A stretch of 64,000 nucleotides of DNA from an uncultured Chitinophaga sp. (GTDB lineage Bacteria; Bacteroidota; Bacteroidia; Chitinophagales; Chitinophagaceae): NCBI RefSeq assembly GCF_937898475.1, contig NZ_CALEJS010000040.1, forward strand, positions 62,001 to 126,000, in the 5' to 3' direction. This document shows, piece by piece, positions 51,497 through 59,593 of this stretch. The translations under genes were made by a program, and so were the position numbers. Numbering within the stretch: the stretch's first letter is position 1; each line of letters opens with the position of its first letter. Below the pieces are notes generated by a model that saw only the letters and a program-made list of their open reading frames with translations, did no database searches and was not told the DNA's origin.

Positions 51497-52723
51497 ATGA
51501 CGGAGCGCAAGCGAAAGATCATAAATGACCCGGTATATGGATTTATAACGATCGATCATCCTTTGATCTTTAACCTCATTTCCCATCCCTACTATCAGCG
51601 ATTACGCCGTATCCATCAAATGGCCCTGGCCCACCTGGTGTACCCGGGCGCCATGCATACGCGTTTTCATCATAGTATGGGAGCCTACCACCTGATGTGC
51701 TGGGCGCTGAGCGAGCTGCAGGGAAAGGGGGTTCATATTACCAGGGAGGAGGAGCTGGCCGCTAAAATGGCCATCCTGCTGCATGACATCGGTCACGGAC
51801 CGTATTCTCATGCCCTGGAGACCGATATTATTGAAGGGGTGTCTCATGAGGCCATCGGCAGCTGGCTGATGGAAGACCTGAACCAGCAGCTGAAGGGGGC
51901 CCTGGGCCTGACACTGGATATAATTAATGACCGCTACCATAAAAAGTTCCTCCACCAGCTGGTGAGCAGCCAGCTGGACGTAGACAGGATGGATTACCTG
52001 AACCGGGACAGCTTTTTTACCGGGGTATCGGAGGGGGTGATTGGCTATGACCGTATTATCAAGATGCTGACGGTGCACAACGGAGAGCTGATGGTGGAAG
52101 AAAAAGGCATTTATTCTATCGAAAAATTCATTGTGGCCCGGCGATTGATGTATTGGCAGGTATACCTGCATAAAACGGTGCTGAGCGCCGAAAATATGCT
52201 GGTGAAGATCTTATGCCGGGCTAAGGAGTTAGCGTTAAAAGGGGTGGAGCTTTTTGCCACGCCCGCTTTACAATACTTTCTGTATCATACCATTACGGCA
52301 GATAACTTTGAGCGGGAACCTGCCTGCCTGCAACAGTTCTGCCTGCTGGATGACTATGATATCATGGGCGCCGTAAAGGTCTGGACGCAGCATGAGGATA
52401 AAGTATTGTCGCTTTTATGCAAATGGCTGATAAACAGGAATTTGTTTAAATGCATTCTCAGTAATGAGGCCTTTGACGAGACCGCTGTATCCCTGCTGCA
52501 GCAGCAGGTCAGGCAGCAATGGGGCATTGAAGGCAGGGAATTGGACTATTTTGTGTTTACCGGAACAGCCAGTTTACGCGCCTATAATGTCGCAGATGAA
52601 AAAATTAACATTCTTTTTAAGGATGGCACTGTGAAAGATATTTCCAGTATAGACAATGCGTTAGTGAGTCATACGCTGGCTATACCCGTAAAAAAATTCT
52701 ACATTTGTCATCCAAAAATATAG
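51497..52723 (+). CDS. HD-domain phosphohydrolase
   Basis: A 408-residue enzyme of the dNTPase/SAMHD1-like HD family. Metal residues lie in HTRFHHSMGAYHLMCW and ILLHDIGHGPYSH, with the Asp after LDVDRMDYLNRDSFFTGV. The family hydrolyses dNTPs or related nucleotides. It begins YGFITIDHPLIFNLISHPYYQ. No regulatory domain is seen. It precedes the lpx operon by 90 bases but has its own promoter. Confidence 0.92.
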   Translation: MTERKRKIINDPVYGFITIDHPLIFNLISHPYYQRLRRIHQMALAHLVYPGAMHTRFHHSMGAYHLMCWALSELQGKGVHITREEELAAKMAILLHDIGHGPYSHALETDIIEGVSHEAIGSWLMEDLNQQLKGALGLTLDIINDRYHKKFLHQLVSSQLDVDRMDYLNRDSFFTGVSEGVIGYDRIIKMLTVHNGELMVEEKGIYSIEKFIVARRLMYWQVYLHKTVLSAENMLVKILCRAKELALKGVELFATPALQYFLYHTITADNFEREPACLQQFCLLDDYDIMGAVKVWTQHEDKVLSLLCKWLINRNLFKCILSNEAFDETAVSLLQQQVRQQWGIEGRELDYFVFTGTASLRAYNVADEKINILFKDGTVKDISSIDNALVSHTLAIPVKKFYICHPKI

Positions 52724-52815
52724 GTAAGCAACGTTTTATAAGTAATTAAAATGTTACAGAATTAACTTATACGATCCGGTGAGGGCCTAATAGGTAACTT
52801 TATTAATCTTTAACT

Positions 52816-53865
52816 ATGCAATTTAGCGCAGTACAATTGGCTACCATGTTAGATGGTAAGCTGGAGGGAAACCCGGAAGTTAAGGTGAGCAATATCGCGA
52901 AGATAGAAGAGGCCGGAGATGGCATGCTCAGCTTTATTGCCAATCCAAAATATGAAGAGTTCATATATAGCACGCAGGCGTCCATACTGATCGTGAATGA
53001 AAGCCTTGTAACAGAACGGCCTGTAAAACCCACGCTGATCCGTGTGAAAGATGCGTACAGCAGCTTTGCACTGCTGCTGGAGAAGTATAAGCAGATGGTG
53101 GGCAACAAAACCGGTGTGCAGCAACCTTCGTATATTCCAGCATCCGTGAAAATGGGGGCGAATGTTTTCGTAGGCGCATTTGCGTACCTGGGTGAGAATG
53201 TAGTGCTGGGCAACAATGTCAAGATCTATCCCGGCGTATACCTGGGCGATAATGTGATTGTGAATGACGACTCGGTGATCTATCCGGGTGTGAAGGTGTA
53301 TGACAATTGTGTGCTGGGCTGCCGGGTAATATTACATGCCGGCTGTGTGATTGGCGGCGACGGCTTTGGCTTTGCCCCCCAGCCGGACGGCTCTTATAAG
53401 AAAGTACCCCAGATCGGTAACGTGGTGATCCATGACGATGTTGAAATAGGCGCCAATACCACCATAGACCGCGCCACCATGGGCTCTACCGTGATCCGTA
53501 AGGGGGTTAAGCTGGACAACCTGATCCAGGTGGCCCATAACGTAGACATCGGCACCAATACCGTGATAGCTGCACAAACAGGCGTTTCAGGCAGCACCAA
53601 AATAGGCAAAAACTGTGTAATAGGCGGCCAGGTAGGCATGGTAGGCCATATACACATTGCAGACAATACCAAGATCAATGCGCAGAGCGGTTTGTCCAAG
53701 TCCATTACGGAACCCAACACTTCCTGGAATGGGTCTCCCGCGTTCGATTATAAAAGTTCGCTGAAAAGTCAGGCAATTTTTAGAAATTTGCCGGACCTTG
53801 AAAAACGCGTGAAAGAGCTGGAAGACATGGTAAAACAACTTCTCTCCGAGCGAGAGGGGGTTTGA
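52816..53865 (+). CDS. lpxD: UDP-3-O-acylglucosamine N-acyltransferase
   Basis: Third enzyme of lipid A synthesis. The 349-residue protein has an N-terminal uridine-binding domain (about 1-110, MQFSAVQLATMLDGKLEGNP), then a left-handed beta-helix of hexapeptide repeats with the catalytic His in IQVAHNVDIGTNTVI and the ACP-binding GGQVGMVGHIHIADNTKINA. A C-terminal helix ends KQLLSEREG. It heads lpxD-lpxC/fabZ-lpxA, with 29 bases to the next gene. Product location is cytoplasmic. Confidence 0.96.
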   Translation: MQFSAVQLATMLDGKLEGNPEVKVSNIAKIEEAGDGMLSFIANPKYEEFIYSTQASILIVNESLVTERPVKPTLIRVKDAYSSFALLLEKYKQMVGNKTGVQQPSYIPASVKMGANVFVGAFAYLGENVVLGNNVKIYPGVYLGDNVIVNDDSVIYPGVKVYDNCVLGCRVILHAGCVIGGDGFGFAPQPDGSYKKVPQIGNVVIHDDVEIGANTTIDRATMGSTVIRKGVKLDNLIQVAHNVDIGTNTVIAAQTGVSGSTKIGKNCVIGGQVGMVGHIHIADNTKINAQSGLSKSITEPNTSWNGSPAFDYKSSLKSQAIFRNLPDLEKRVKELEDMVKQLLSEREGV

Positions 53866-53894
53866 TGGACGTATAGACAAACTTCTTATATATT

Positions 53895-55316
53895 ATGATT
53901 GAAAATCAAGAGTCGCAGAACCAACATACGCTAAAGGGACCTGTCACCATATCAGGTGTTGGACTGCACACGGGCGCTCAGGTAAATATGACCCTGAAAC
54001 CGGCCCCTCCGGGTTTTGGTATAAAGTTCCAGCGGATCGACCTCCCCGAACAACCTGTTGTTAAAGCAGATGTGGATTATGTAGTTGATACCACCCGCAG
54101 CACCACGCTGGAGCACAACGGCGCCAGGGTAAGCACCATAGAACATATTATGGCAGCGCTCGCAGGTACGGGTATTGATAACGTGCTGATAGAGCTCAAC
54201 GGCCCTGAAGTGCCCATTATGGACGGCAGCGCGGCTCCCTTCATGGAAGTGCTGGACGAGATCGGCTCCCAGGAACAGGATGCTAAAAAGGTCTATTATT
54301 CTATAGATACCAATATATCTTATTACGATGAGGTGAAAAAGGTGGAAATGGTAGCCCTGCCCGCAGTGGATTACCGCATTACCTGCCTGATCGACTTCAA
54401 CAGCCCGGTACTGGGCACCCAGCACGCCAACTTAAAAGGCCTCCATGAGTTCAGAAAGGAAATAGCAGGCAGCCGCACCTTCTGCTTCCTGCATGAGCTG
54501 GAATACCAGCTGTCGCTCAACCTGATCAAAGGCGGAGACATCAACAACGCCATTGTAGTGGTAGACAGGCCGGTAACCGAAGAAGAGCTGCAACGCCTGG
54601 CCAAAGCCTTTAAGCGCGACAATATCTCCGTTCAGCGCGAAGGCATCCTGAACAATATACAGCTGCGTTATCCCAATGAGCCGGCCCGGCATAAACTGCT
54701 GGATGTGGTGGGCGATCTGAACCTGATCGGCTTCCCTATCAAGGCGCATATCATTGCCAACCGCCCGGGACACGCTTCCAACGTAGAATTCGCCAGGAAG
54801 ATCAAACAATATATCAAGAAGAACAGGCATGCAAAGGATATTCCTATCTATGATCCTAACCAGCCTGCTATCTTTGACCTGCGCCGCATTGAAAAAATGC
54901 TGCCGCACCGTTATCCCTTCCTGCTGGTAGACAAGATCATTGATCTGTCTGACACGCAGGTGGTGGGTATCAAGAACGTAACCTTCAACGAATACTTCTT
55001 CCAGGGGCATTTTCCCGGTAACCCGGTAATGCCGGGCGTGCTGCAGATAGAAGCCCTGGCGCAGACAGGGGGCATACTGGCACTGAACACCGTGCCTGAC
55101 CCAGAGAACTATGACACCTACTTCCTGAAAATAGACAACTGCAAATTCAAACAGAAAGTATTGCCGGGCGATACCATGATCCTGAAGATGGAGCTGCTGA
55201 GCCCTATCAGGAGAGGAATTGTGGAGATGCGGGGTACCGTATTTGTCGGTAGCAAAGTTGTAACAGAGGCCGACCTGGTTGCTCAAATCGTTAAAACAAG
55301 AGAAGGCAAGAACTAA
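53895..55316 (+). CDS. lpxC-fabZ: Bifunctional LpxC deacetylase / FabZ dehydratase
   Basis: A fusion common in Bacteroidota. The N-terminal LpxC (about 1-310) deacetylates UDP-3-O-acyl-GlcNAc with zinc (His in STIEHIMAALAGTG and the HxxxD of ARHKLLDVVGDL; PIMDGSAAPF). The C-terminal FabZ (about 325-470) dehydrates 3-hydroxyacyl-ACP, with LPHRYPFLLVDKIID and FFQGHFPGNPVMPGVLQIEA. The fusion matches the two uses of hydroxyacyl-ACP in the pathway. Length (473) is expected. lpxA starts five bases after its stop. Confidence 0.97.
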   Translation: MIENQESQNQHTLKGPVTISGVGLHTGAQVNMTLKPAPPGFGIKFQRIDLPEQPVVKADVDYVVDTTRSTTLEHNGARVSTIEHIMAALAGTGIDNVLIELNGPEVPIMDGSAAPFMEVLDEIGSQEQDAKKVYYSIDTNISYYDEVKKVEMVALPAVDYRITCLIDFNSPVLGTQHANLKGLHEFRKEIAGSRTFCFLHELEYQLSLNLIKGGDINNAIVVVDRPVTEEELQRLAKAFKRDNISVQREGILNNIQLRYPNEPARHKLLDVVGDLNLIGFPIKAHIIANRPGHASNVEFARKIKQYIKKNRHAKDIPIYDPNQPAIFDLRRIEKMLPHRYPFLLVDKIIDLSDTQVVGIKNVTFNEYFFQGHFPGNPVMPGVLQIEALAQTGGILALNTVPDPENYDTYFLKIDNCKFKQKVLPGDTMILKMELLSPIRRGIVEMRGTVFVGSKVVTEADLVAQIVKTREGKN

Positions 55317-55320
55317 CAGC

Positions 55321-56121
55321 ATGATCCACCCGCTCACGTACATTCATCCGGACGCCAAAGTAGCGCCAAATGTAAAAATAGATCCCTTCACCGTTATCCA
55401 TAAGAACGTAGAAATTGGGGATGGAACCTGGATAGGTTCCAACGTTACTATTATGGAAGGCGCCAGGATCGGTAAGAACTGCCGTATCTTTCCGGGATCT
55501 GTTATCTCAGCAATTCCACAAGACCTGAAATTTGCAGGAGAAGATACCATCGTTGAAATTGGCGATAATACCACCATCCGCGAATTCGTAACCATTAACC
55601 GCGGCACCAAAGACAGGTGGAAAACCGTGATCGGCAAGAACTGCCTGATCATGGCCTATTGCCATATTGCGCACGACTGCGAAGTAGGGAACAACTGTAT
55701 CTTCTCTAACAACACTACCCTGGCAGGCCATATTACCGTGGGCGACCACGTGGTGCTGGCAGGGATGGTAGCCGTTCACCAGTTCTGCAAGATCGGCGAT
55801 CACGCCTTTGTAACCGGCGGTTCGCTGGTGCGCAAGGATGTGCCGCCTTATGTTAAAGCTGCCCGTGAGCCGCTTTCCTATGTGGGCGTAAACTCCATAG
55901 GACTGAAACGCCGCGGCTTCTCTCTTGAAAAGATCAATCACATCCTGGATATCTACCGCGTACTGTTCGTGAAAGGATATAATATATCCAAAGCCCTCAG
56001 CATCATTGAAGCGGAATTCCCCGCCACAGATGAGCGGGATGAGATCCTCTCCTTTATCCGGGACTCCGGACGGGGTGTGATGAAAGGATATACCACCCGT
56101 AACAATGACGATATCGCTTAA
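55321..56121 (+). CDS. lpxA: UDP-N-acetylglucosamine acyltransferase
   Basis: First enzyme of lipid A synthesis. From ATG 55321 the 266-residue trimer-forming protein has a left-handed beta-helix (THIHPDA-type repeats, GDGTWIGSNVTIMEGARIG), the catalytic His region YCHIAHDCEVGNNCIF, GMVAVHQFCKIGDHAFV and a C-terminal helical part. A longer frame from 55279 overlaps lpxC-fabZ and is not needed. The ABC ATPase gene overlaps its end by 17 bases. Confidence 0.96.
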   Translation: MIHPLTYIHPDAKVAPNVKIDPFTVIHKNVEIGDGTWIGSNVTIMEGARIGKNCRIFPGSVISAIPQDLKFAGEDTIVEIGDNTTIREFVTINRGTKDRWKTVIGKNCLIMAYCHIAHDCEVGNNCIFSNNTTLAGHITVGDHVVLAGMVAVHQFCKIGDHAFVTGGSLVRKDVPPYVKAAREPLSYVGVNSIGLKRRGFSLEKINHILDIYRVLFVKGYNISKALSIIEAEFPATDERDEILSFIRDSGRGVMKGYTTRNNDDIA

Positions 56122-56722
56122 CCAGGCAGGCAAGCGTTTTAACTACGACTGGATCTTCCGTCGGGTTAGCTACACCTTCCACGAAGGCGGGCGCTATGCC
56201 ATACTGGGGCCTAACGGATCGGGAAAATCCACTTTATTACAGGTTATCAGCGGACACCTTCATCACAACGAAGGCACCCTTTCATACAGCAATGCGGAAG
56301 AACCCATCGAACCCGATGCGTTTTTCCGCTATTGCGCTATTGCTGCCCCCTACCAGGAACTGGTTGAGGAATTTACCCTGGCAGAAAGCATCGAATTCCA
56401 CTTACAATTCAAATCATTCCTACCGGGCTTCACGCCCAAAGATATCGCCGCCATTGTTGGCCTGGAAAAAGCATGGAATAAACAGATCCGGTATTTTTCT
56501 TCAGGCATGAAACAGCGTGTGAAGCTGGCGCTTTCCATTTTTTCCGATGTCCCAGTACTGCTGCTGGATGAGCCCTGCACCAACCTGGATGCCGCCGGCG
56601 TACAGTTATACCAGCAACTGATAGAAACGCATTGCGGCAACAGGATGCTGATCGTGAGCTCTAATGATGAACAGGAGTACTATATGTGCCCGGAGCGGAT
56701 CAATATTGTTGATTACAAGTAA
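56105..56722 (+). CDS. ABC-type ATP-binding protein without adjacent permease
   Basis: A 205-residue ABC ATPase. Walker A GPNGSGKSTLLQ, Q-loop IAAPYQELVEEFTL, signature YFSSGMKQRVKLALS (divergent from LSGGQ), Walker B VLLLDEPCTNLD. The H-switch position is SSND instead of a His-containing loop. No permease is adjacent. It overlaps lpxA by 17 bases and so is co-expressed with lipid A genes; it may drive export of a lipid-A-related substrate with a distant partner. Substrate unknown. Confidence 0.85.
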   Translation: MTISLNQAGKRFNYDWIFRRVSYTFHEGGRYAILGPNGSGKSTLLQVISGHLHHNEGTLSYSNAEEPIEPDAFFRYCAIAAPYQELVEEFTLAESIEFHLQFKSFLPGFTPKDIAAIVGLEKAWNKQIRYFSSGMKQRVKLALSIFSDVPVLLLDEPCTNLDAAGVQLYQQLIETHCGNRMLIVSSNDEQEYYMCPERINIVDYK

Positions 56723-56748
56723 GAAGAAAAAAGAATTACTTTTAATTT

Positions 56749-58050
56749 ATGCAGACTGCCAGTAAAAAGGTGATCAACGGCTGGGCCATGTATGACTGGG
56801 CCAACTCAGTATACAACCTCGTTATCACTACTACCTTTTTCCCTATTTACTTTACAGAGATCACCAAAGCCGAATTTAAAGGCGAGATCATTCCCTTCTT
56901 CGGCGCCGGTTTTGTAAACTCTGCCTTGTATGATTATGCCTCTGCAGCGGCTTACCTGCTGGTTGCGCTACTCTCCCCTATCCTTTCCTCTATAGCGGAT
57001 ACCAGGGGCAATAAAAAACGCTTTCTTTTATCCTTCACCATGCTGGGTGCAGTAGCATGCAGCTCCTTATACCTGTTCACAGGAAGGAATGTGGAGTTTG
57101 GCACCATCTGTTTCCTGTTGGCAACGGTAGGATACTGCGGCGGACTGGTATTCTATAATTCCTACCTGCCGGAGATAGCCATACCGGAAGACCGCGACCG
57201 TATCAGCGCCAAAGGCTTTGCACTGGGTTATATAGGCAGTGTGATCCTGCAGCTGGTTGGCTTTGCACTGGTGGCGCTGAAACCTTTCGGCATGGAAGGC
57301 ACAGCACCCGTGCGGATCACCTTCCTGCTGGTGGGTGTGTGGTGGCTGGGCTTTGGCCTGTTCAGCATAAGCCGTTTACCTGCATCCAAAGCTACCGTGC
57401 AGAAGCACTACGCCAGCGCATTTACGGAAGGCTTTACCGAGCTGAGAAAAGTGTATGCACAGGTGAAGCTGATGCCCGTGCTGAAACGCTTCCTGCGTGG
57501 CTTCTTCTTCTACAGCATGGGTGTGCAAACCGTAATGCTGGCGGCTACGCTCTTTGGCAGCAAAGAGCTGAACCTGCCTTCTACCAACCTTATCATAGCA
57601 GTGGTGGTGATACAGCTGGTGGCCGTACTGGGTGCATGGGGCATTGCCAGGCTGTCTGGTAAATTCGGCAACCTGCGTGTGCTCATTGCCGTTATCATTG
57701 TATGGCTGGGTATCTGTATTGCCGGTTATCGTATGCAAACGGCTATGGACTTCTATATACTGGCCGCTGTAGTAGGCCTGGTAATGGGCGGTGTACAATC
57801 ACTCAGCCGCTCCACCTACGCCAAACTGATGCCGGAAACAGAAGATACCACCTCCTTCTTCAGTTATTACGACGTAACAGAAAAGCTGGCAATCGTAGTT
57901 GGTATGTTCAGCTTTGGCTACATAGAAGAACTCACCGGCAGTATGCGTAACTCCGTACTTGCACTGATGGCTTTCTTTGCCATAGGCCTGGCGTGGATTG
58001 TATCGGCATTGCTGCAACAAAGGAAAGAAAGTTTGAATTTAAGCGTTTAA
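56749..58050 (+). CDS. MFS permease (UMF1-like)
   Basis: A 433-residue twelve-helix major facilitator protein of the UMF1 type: NGWAMYDWANSVYNLVITTT start, then SPILSSIADTRGNKKRFLLS, the middle loop LPASKATVQKHYASA, and VGLVMGGVQSLSRSTYAKLM with PETEDTTSFFSYYDV. It probably exports a sugar or metabolite; none is known here. 26 bases after the ABC gene. Downstream spacer is an inverted-repeat element leading into the next gene. Confidence 0.88.
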   Translation: MQTASKKVINGWAMYDWANSVYNLVITTTFFPIYFTEITKAEFKGEIIPFFGAGFVNSALYDYASAAAYLLVALLSPILSSIADTRGNKKRFLLSFTMLGAVACSSLYLFTGRNVEFGTICFLLATVGYCGGLVFYNSYLPEIAIPEDRDRISAKGFALGYIGSVILQLVGFALVALKPFGMEGTAPVRITFLLVGVWWLGFGLFSISRLPASKATVQKHYASAFTEGFTELRKVYAQVKLMPVLKRFLRGFFFYSMGVQTVMLAATLFGSKELNLPSTNLIIAVVVIQLVAVLGAWGIARLSGKFGNLRVLIAVIIVWLGICIAGYRMQTAMDFYILAAVVGLVMGGVQSLSRSTYAKLMPETEDTTSFFSYYDVTEKLAIVVGMFSFGYIEELTGSMRNSVLALMAFFAIGLAWIVSALLQQRKESLNLSV

Positions 58051-58168
58051 AAGTTTAAGTGTTTGAAAGTCTGAGCGTCAGAAGGTGTTTTGTTGTGGCA
58101 GGCGCAGCAGGTAGCTAACTTCTGATTTTTGACTACCTTCAGACGCTCAAACATTCAAACTCTCAAAC
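58028..58168. repeat. Inverted-repeat element (GTTTGAAAGTCTGAGCGTC unit)
   Basis: 34-base arms at 58053-58086 and 58135-58168 match at 29 positions (GTTTGA-rich unit). Additional copies lie at 58028-58052. The right arm ends one base before the next gene's ATG, leaving no usual ribosome-site spacer. Confidence 0.82.
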
Positions 58169-59011
58169 ATGGAATTATATTCGATAGACACCGGCTTTTT
58201 TAAACTGGATGGCGGGGCGATGTTTGGCGTAGTGCCCAAAAGTATCTGGCAGAAGCTGAACCCGGCAGATGAAAATAATATGTGCAGCTGGGCCATGCGC
58301 TGCCTGCTTATCAAAGACGGAAAACGGCTGATATTGGTGGATAACGGCATCGGCAACAAGCAGGAGGCAAAATTCTTCAGTTATTACTACCTGCATGGCG
58401 ATGCAACGCTGGACAGCTCACTGGCCGCACACGGTTTTCACAGGGATGATATCACCGATGTATTCCTGACCCATCTGCATTTTGACCATTGCGGCGGCAG
58501 CATTATACGCGAAGGCGATCGCCTGGTTCCCGCATTTAAGAACGCCGTATACTGGAGCAATGAAGCTCACTGGAAATGGGCTACCCAACCCAATGAGCGC
58601 GAAAAGGCTTCTTTCCTGAAAGAGAATATCCTGCCCATACAGGAAAGCGGACAACTGCAGTTTATACCACAACAGCCCGGCGTTACCTTTACAGAAAATA
58701 TCTCCATCCGCTTCGCCAATGGCCACACCGATGCCATGATGCTGCCACAGATACGTTACAAAGGGCGTACACTGGTATTTATGGCAGACCTGCTGCCTTC
58801 TACGGGCCACCTTCCCATTCCGTATGTAATGGCGTATGATATGTTCCCGCTTACCACCCTGCAGGAAAAGAAGAGCTTCTTACAGGAGGCGCTGGAACAG
58901 CAGTATATTCTCTTCTTTGAGCATGATCCTAAAACGGAATGCTGCACCCTCCGGCAAACAGAACGGGGCATACGCGCAGGTGAGCTTTTCACGGTAAAAG
59001 ACATCGTATAA
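58169..59011 (+). CDS. Metallo-beta-lactamase-fold hydrolase
   Basis: A 280-residue MBL hydrolase with HxHxDH motif LTHLHFDHCGGS, a His in RFANGHTDAM, and an Asp in LVFMADLLPSTGHLP; a final His in FFEHDPKTECC. Such enzymes include lactonases, glyoxalase II-type and phosphodiesterases; the substrate is not clear. The ATG is placed at the end of an inverted-repeat arm. It is a single gene. Confidence 0.88.
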   Translation: MELYSIDTGFFKLDGGAMFGVVPKSIWQKLNPADENNMCSWAMRCLLIKDGKRLILVDNGIGNKQEAKFFSYYYLHGDATLDSSLAAHGFHRDDITDVFLTHLHFDHCGGSIIREGDRLVPAFKNAVYWSNEAHWKWATQPNEREKASFLKENILPIQESGQLQFIPQQPGVTFTENISIRFANGHTDAMMLPQIRYKGRTLVFMADLLPSTGHLPIPYVMAYDMFPLTTLQEKKSFLQEALEQQYILFFEHDPKTECCTLRQTERGIRAGELFTVKDIV

Positions 59012-59092
59012 GAGCTGTCAGAATGGCACCCTGTTTCCCGGCAGCACGCATTTTGCAATACCTTTGTTCTGAAATTGAAAAAGGAACAGATA

Positions 59093-59473
59093 ATGGCAAT
59101 TCACCTTACACCCGACAATAAATTGAAAAAGCTGATCGTAGTAGGCGACCGTGTATTGATAAAGCCCACACAACCCAATGAGCGTACGGAAAGCGGTTTA
59201 TACCTGCCGCCCGGCGTACAGGAAAGAGAGAAGGTACAACAGGGCTACGTGATCAAAACCGGACCGGGATACGCCATCCCCGTTCCGGCAGAAGAAACGG
59301 AAGCCTGGAAACCGGAAGAAGAGAAAGTGAAGTATATTCCTTTACAGGCCCGGGAAGGCGATCTGGCCATCTTCCTGATCAGTGGTTCTACCGAAGTACT
59401 ATACCAGGGAGAAAAATACTTCATCGTGCCGCAGGGCGCCATACTGATGCTGGAAAGAGAAGAAGAACTATAA
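59093..59473 (+). CDS. GroES/Cpn10-like protein
   Basis: A 126-residue protein with GroES-like signature: GDRVLIKPTQPNERTESGLY, LPPGVQEREKVQQGYVIKTGPG. The later part is longer than usual (YIPLQAREGDLAIFLISGST, EVLYQGEKYFIV). No groEL neighbours; it may be an additional Cpn10 paralogue. The frame opens at a TTG (59075), but ATG 59093 is better (MAIHLTPDNKLKK). An inverted-repeat element follows. Confidence 0.82.
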   Translation: MAIHLTPDNKLKKLIVVGDRVLIKPTQPNERTESGLYLPPGVQEREKVQQGYVIKTGPGYAIPVPAEETEAWKPEEEKVKYIPLQAREGDLAIFLISGSTEVLYQGEKYFIVPQGAILMLEREEEL

Positions 59474-59488
59474 ATACAGGCAAAATGC

Positions 59489-59561
59489 CGGATGCTGAAC
59501 GCTTAACGCTGAGTGCAAATTGCAGGAGGTGTTAAGCGTTTTGCATTCAGCGTTCAGCGTT
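59489..59561. repeat. Inverted-repeat element (AACGCTGAATGC unit)
   Basis: CGCTTAACGCTGAGTGCAAA (59500-59519) faces TTTGCATTCAGCGTTCAGCG (59540-59559), 18 of 20 matching, with extra GTTAAGCGTT units. Lies between the GroES-like gene and the HerA-like gene. Confidence 0.75.
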
Positions 59562-59593
59562 TATTAATTATCTTCAGGAAAAATTTTTACATC

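Noticed and set aside
54432..55343. 303-codon minus-strand open frame
   Set aside because: Antisense to lpxC-fabZ, no family features.
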